A stretch of 32,289 nucleotides of DNA from JBBKWQ01 sp037969115 (GTDB lineage: Bacteria > Actinomycetota > Acidimicrobiia > Acidimicrobiales > Ilumatobacteraceae), in NCBI GenBank assembly GCA_037969115.1, contig JBBKWQ010000121.1, positions 1-32,289 of the forward strand, given 5' to 3'. Position 1 is the first letter of the stretch, and each line of letters opens with the position of its first letter. Shown here one piece after another: positions 29,782-32,289 of this stretch. The position numbers and the translations under genes are program-made. Under the pieces are notes generated by a model. The model worked only from the letters and a program-made list of their open reading frames with translations, was not told the DNA's origin and ran no database searches.

Positions 29782-29809
29782 AGGCTCAGCGATGAAGGTC
29801 ACGTCATGA
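29782..29809 (+). promoter_or_regulatory. Leader mini-ORF and ribosome binding site before soxR
   Basis: AGAGAGG precedes an ATG at 29792 by 7 nt. That ATG opens a five-codon frame (M-K-V-T-S) whose TGA (29807-29809) overlaps the soxR ATG at 29806 as ATGA. GAAGG inside the mini-ORF is also placed 7 nt from the soxR ATG. Translational coupling is possible, but coincidence cannot be ruled out. Confidence 0.4.
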
Positions 29810-30309
29810 AGGCATCCACCAGGCGGCTCGCCGCACGGTTGCTCAGCATCGGCGACGTTGCTCGGCGCGCCGGTGTGGCAACGTCCGCGCTGCGCTTCTA
29901 CGAGGAGCAGGGACTGATCCGGTCCGAGCGAAACGAATCGGGACATCGTCGCTTTCACGGCGACGTGCTCCGTCGTGTGAGTTTCATTCGCACGGCCCAA
30001 CGGGTGGGCCTCAGCCTCGACGAGGTCGCTGACGCGCTCGGGTCGCTCCCCGACTCGCGCACCCCGACCGCCCGCGATTGGGACCGCCTTGCCGCGTCGT
30101 GGCGCCCGCGACTCGACGATCAGATCGACGTGCTGACGCGGCTCCGGAACCAACTCGACGAATGCATCGGATGCGGCTGTCTCTCGCTCGATTCGTGCGG
30201 AATCTGGAATCCGGGCGATGCAGCAGCAACGCTCGGAACGGGACCTCGGTACCTGCTCGCCGACGAACGCCCCGGGCGGAGCTCACCGGCCGGCGAACAC
30301 GCCGGCTGA
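29806..30309 (+). CDS. soxR: SoxR-type redox-sensing MerR family regulator
   Basis: A 167-residue protein. The N-terminal winged helix-turn-helix is LLSIGDVARRAGVATSALRFYEEQGLIRSERNESGHRRF (12-50). A dimerisation helix lies at about 85-118. The [2Fe-2S] cluster motif is C120-x2-C123-x-C125-x5-C131 (CIGCGCLSLDSC), the exact SoxR spacing. The cluster, when oxidised by redox-active compounds or superoxide, switches bound SoxR from silent to activating by untwisting a 19-bp-spaced promoter. Such a promoter is present for the divergent Rieske gene. soxR's own -10 is not evident. The C-terminal tail beyond residue 145 is longer than in E. coli SoxR, and its last 27 bp overlap the convergent FtsK-like gene. 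Confidence 0.95.
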   Translation: MKASTRRLAARLLSIGDVARRAGVATSALRFYEEQGLIRSERNESGHRRFHGDVLRRVSFIRTAQRVGLSLDEVADALGSLPDSRTPTARDWDRLAASWRPRLDDQIDVLTRLRNQLDECIGCGCLSLDSCGIWNPGDAAATLGTGPRYLLADERPGRSSPAGEHAG

Positions 30310-32289
30310 ATCAGGAGTCGCCAGCTGGACCAGACGAGCGTCGCCGTCGCAGCCGAGCCAGGCAAGGCCCGGCCGTGGAGCGACGAGCGGGCGGCGCGGA
30401 ATCGAGATCCCGACCCCGTCGCCCGTGTTGTCGGACGACTGCGACATCACGATGGCGCGGCCGGTGCGCTTCAGCGGGGCACTCCAGTGGCCGTACGACG
30501 CCCCGTCGGGCCGCATCGCGCACACCACCGTGGCGCCGTCGTCGCCGTTGGCCTCGATCAGCCTGGCGAGAGCCGGCGCGTCGACGATCCGTTCGGCGTC
30601 GTCGATGACGACCAGGTCACCGTCCGGCAACTCTCCGGTACCGGCCCATTCGGCGACACGGGATTCGGGATAGGCAAGGCGCCATCGATCGACGAGCAGG
30701 GCCAGCGTCTGGGTACGCCCCGAGCCGCGGGGGCCGAGCACCAGCATGTGGCGACCCGGGGTCAGCACCACGTCGAGGTCGATCGGGTCGAACGTGATGG
30801 CGTCGAGGCCGAGCATGCGGTCTGCCAGATCGTCGCTGTGGATCACCGGCGGCAGTGGCACGATGGGCCCCGGGCCGTTGCCATGTCGAACCGGTGGGCC
30901 GTCATCGGCACCGTGCACCGCGAAGGTTCCGACTTGGACCTCGAGCCCGGTCGAGACCACGTAGGCGCGTCCCGGACAGCCCGTGGGGACGCGCTTTCCC
31001 GGCACGCCAACCGTCGGACCGTCTGACGGATCGTCGAGGGCGAACACCCAGCGTTCGCCGAATCGCGGCATCACCATGTGGGCGCCACGCACACCGTCGA
31101 CCGATGCCACGACCGTGAGCCCCAGGTGGACACCGTCGTCGAGCAGACGATCGAACCGCTGCACGTCGTTGCGGTCGGAGAGGAGGTTTCGCGCCGCCGT
31201 GATGCCCTCGACGAGCAGCATGATCGGCGGGTGCTCGACCTGATCTCGTCGGCGCCGATCGAGCTCGGCGTTGAGCCTGAGAAGGAGCCGATCCACCCGC
31301 TCCTGCTCGTGCAGGCGCACCACCGCCCCGACGTGGTCGAGCTGCGCCAGCTCGTCGAGTGCGGTCGTCTTGGTCAACGCGTAGATGTGTTGGTCTTCCG
31401 GGTTCGATCGTCGGGCGGCAGCAACGGCGATCGTGTGCAGCGCGTCACAGGCTCCCGAACCGGCGGCCCCGACGAGGGCGAGGTTTCCGGCGGGCAGGGC
31501 AAGCCAGGGCTGCGACTGCTCGGCAGGGTCGTCGACCATGCCGATCGTGCCGGGTGGCGCACCGGCAAGATCGAGATCGGGGCGCAGTGCCGGGAGCCAC
31601 GGTCGATGTGGCTGGGCGAACCCGACAGCGTCCGCACACAGCCGCCGAACCCGTTCGGCAGGGTCAGCCAGTCGAGCCGTCTGGAACTCGACCAGTTCAC
31701 CCGGGCCGAACTTCGCGAAGCCGCGACCGGGTAGACGGCGCGGGAGGGTCGCAGCATCTCGCGCACCGATCACGTCGGATGAATCGGCAGCGTCGTGAAG
31801 TCGCAGTGCGATCCGCAGGTTCGTGTTTGCCTTGATCTGATCGTTCACCACGCCGGCAGGTCGCTGCGTCGCGAGGATCAGGTGCACGCCGAGGCTGCGG
31901 CCCCGTTGAGCGATCCCGACGAGCGCATCGAGGAAGCCGGGCAACTCGTGAACCATCGCGGCGAACTCGTCGATGACCACGACCAGCCGCGGCAAGGCGC
32001 GGTGCTTCCGGTACTCCGCGAGGTCGGTCGCTCCGACGTCTCGCATGATCGTCATCCGTCGGCGCAGTTCAGCATCGAGGCTGACGAGCGCACGCTCGGC
32101 GAGACCGGAATCGAGGTCGGTGACCAGTCCGACCACGTGCGGAAGAGCTCCCAGGTCGTCGAACGCAGCGCCACCCTTGTAGTCGATGAGTACGAAGTTC
32201 AGAGCGTCCGGGCTGTTCGTCGTGGCGAGTTGCATCACGATCGTTCGGAGCAACTCGCTCTTGCCGGCGCCGGTGGTACCGGCGATGAG
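30283..32289 (-). CDS. EccC/FtsK-SpoIIIE-type ATPase, 5' end outside the window
   Basis: The 668 C-terminal residues of a multi-domain AAA+ ATPase; the start lies beyond base 32289. Domain 1 has an intact Walker A at the very edge (GTTGAGKSELLRT, 32257-32280), FVLIDYKGGAAFDDLGALPHVVG, Walker B LVVVIDEFAAMV and sensor ILATQRPAGVVNDQIKANTNLRIALR, as in FtsK/EccC. Domain 2 has a degenerate loop (GAAGSGACD, Lys lost). Domain 3 has GPRGSGRTQ (Lys to Arg) with LVVIDDAE. This three-ATPase order, with only domain 1 canonical, is that of EccC/EssC of type VII (ESX-like) secretion. An FtsK DNA pump is less likely because FtsK ends in a gamma winged helix, which is not seen. The other ESX genes, if any, should lie to the right. 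Confidence 0.85.
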   Translation of the reverse strand, partial: LIAGTTGAGKSELLRTIVMQLATTNSPDALNFVLIDYKGGAAFDDLGALPHVVGLVTDLDSGLAERALVSLDAELRRRMTIMRDVGATDLAEYRKHRALPRLVVVIDEFAAMVHELPGFLDALVGIAQRGRSLGVHLILATQRPAGVVNDQIKANTNLRIALRLHDAADSSDVIGARDAATLPRRLPGRGFAKFGPGELVEFQTARLADPAERVRRLCADAVGFAQPHRPWLPALRPDLDLAGAPPGTIGMVDDPAEQSQPWLALPAGNLALVGAAGSGACDALHTIAVAAARRSNPEDQHIYALTKTTALDELAQLDHVGAVVRLHEQERVDRLLLRLNAELDRRRRDQVEHPPIMLLVEGITAARNLLSDRNDVQRFDRLLDDGVHLGLTVVASVDGVRGAHMVMPRFGERWVFALDDPSDGPTVGVPGKRVPTGCPGRAYVVSTGLEVQVGTFAVHGADDGPPVRHGNGPGPIVPLPPVIHSDDLADRMLGLDAITFDPIDLDVVLTPGRHMLVLGPRGSGRTQTLALLVDRWRLAYPESRVAEWAGTGELPDGDLVVIDDAERIVDAPALARLIEANGDDGATVVCAMRPDGASYGHWSAPLKRTGRAIVMSQSSDNTGDGVGISIPRRPLVAPRPGLAWLGCDGDARLVQLATPDSAGVFAGR

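Noticed and set aside
1..32289. tRNA, rRNA, CRISPR, transposase or prophage genes
   Set aside because: Looked for by eye in gaps and gene products; none seen. Intergenic gaps are all under about 145 bp and no repeat-spacer pattern occurs.

Overview
The window is high-GC, densely coded DNA with almost no intergenic space. It reads as an actinobacterial chromosome segment. The mix of genes (PAC2 family protein, DUF3263, SoxR-type regulator, CysO-like sulfur carrier, PPOX/F420-type enzyme, HemQ, EccC/FtsK ATPase, HrcA/CIRCE-controlled groEL) together with near-universal TANNNT -10 boxes 6-9 nt ahead of start codons suggests an Acidimicrobiia/Ilumatobacter-like organism. That assignment is inference from gene content, not a database match. 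I saw no tRNA, rRNA, CRISPR array, insertion sequence or prophage, and no gene-free stretch reaches 300 bp.

Layout. 1-4.2 kb: the tail of an unidentified gene, a GNAT acetyltransferase, then three + strand genes (thioredoxin-like protein, dienelactone hydrolase, PAC2 protein) and a Nudix hydrolase. The thioredoxin-like gene is the standout. Its reading frame runs 587-1675 through an in-frame TGA (935-937) that sits exactly where the redox-active cysteine is expected. A perfect 7-bp hairpin with a CGGGT loop follows 13 nt later. It is best read as a selenoprotein with a bacterial SECIS element. 4.2-10.6 kb: GlnD, a conserved hypothetical, an amino-acid-type substrate-binding lipoprotein, HemQ, FdhD and an unusual aquaporin-family channel. 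10.7-13.8 kb: groEL behind two overlapping CIRCE operators, then a DUF1772 membrane protein divergent from a TetR regulator with a shared operator region. 13.8-18 kb: an ECF sigma factor, putative anti-sigma factor and lipoprotein operon, preceded by a large membrane protein. 18-21 kb: CysO-like sulfur carrier, glycerate kinase, LytR_C protein, DUF3263 protein, uridine kinase. 21-26.2 kb: divergent crotonase-like/acyl-CoA synthetase pair, septum-formation-like protein, M20 peptidase, and a PPOX-DUF3467 pair. 26.2-32.3 kb: two tandem polyphosphate kinase 2 genes, a Rieske protein with a long helical extension, its divergent SoxR regulator, and the C-terminal two thirds of an EccC/FtsK-type ATPase running off the right edge.

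How the genes work together. The clearest circuits are local. SoxR and the Rieske protein are divergent, and the Rieske promoter has TTGACT and TACCGT separated by 19 bp with a 16-bp palindrome in the spacer, the classic MerR/SoxR arrangement. HrcA should control groEL through the double CIRCE. The TetR protein probably controls itself and DUF1772. The ECF sigma factor is coupled to its anti-sigma factor by a 4-bp overlap. FdhD (formate dehydrogenase maturation) and the candidate selenoprotein both fit a genome with selenium metabolism, but no sel genes lie in this window.

A global feature is leaderless expression. About eighteen genes have a TANNNT hexamer whose expected transcription start falls on the start codon. 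I used this to choose several start sites. Shine-Dalgarno motifs are mostly confined to groEL, the DUF1772 gene and the leader of soxR.
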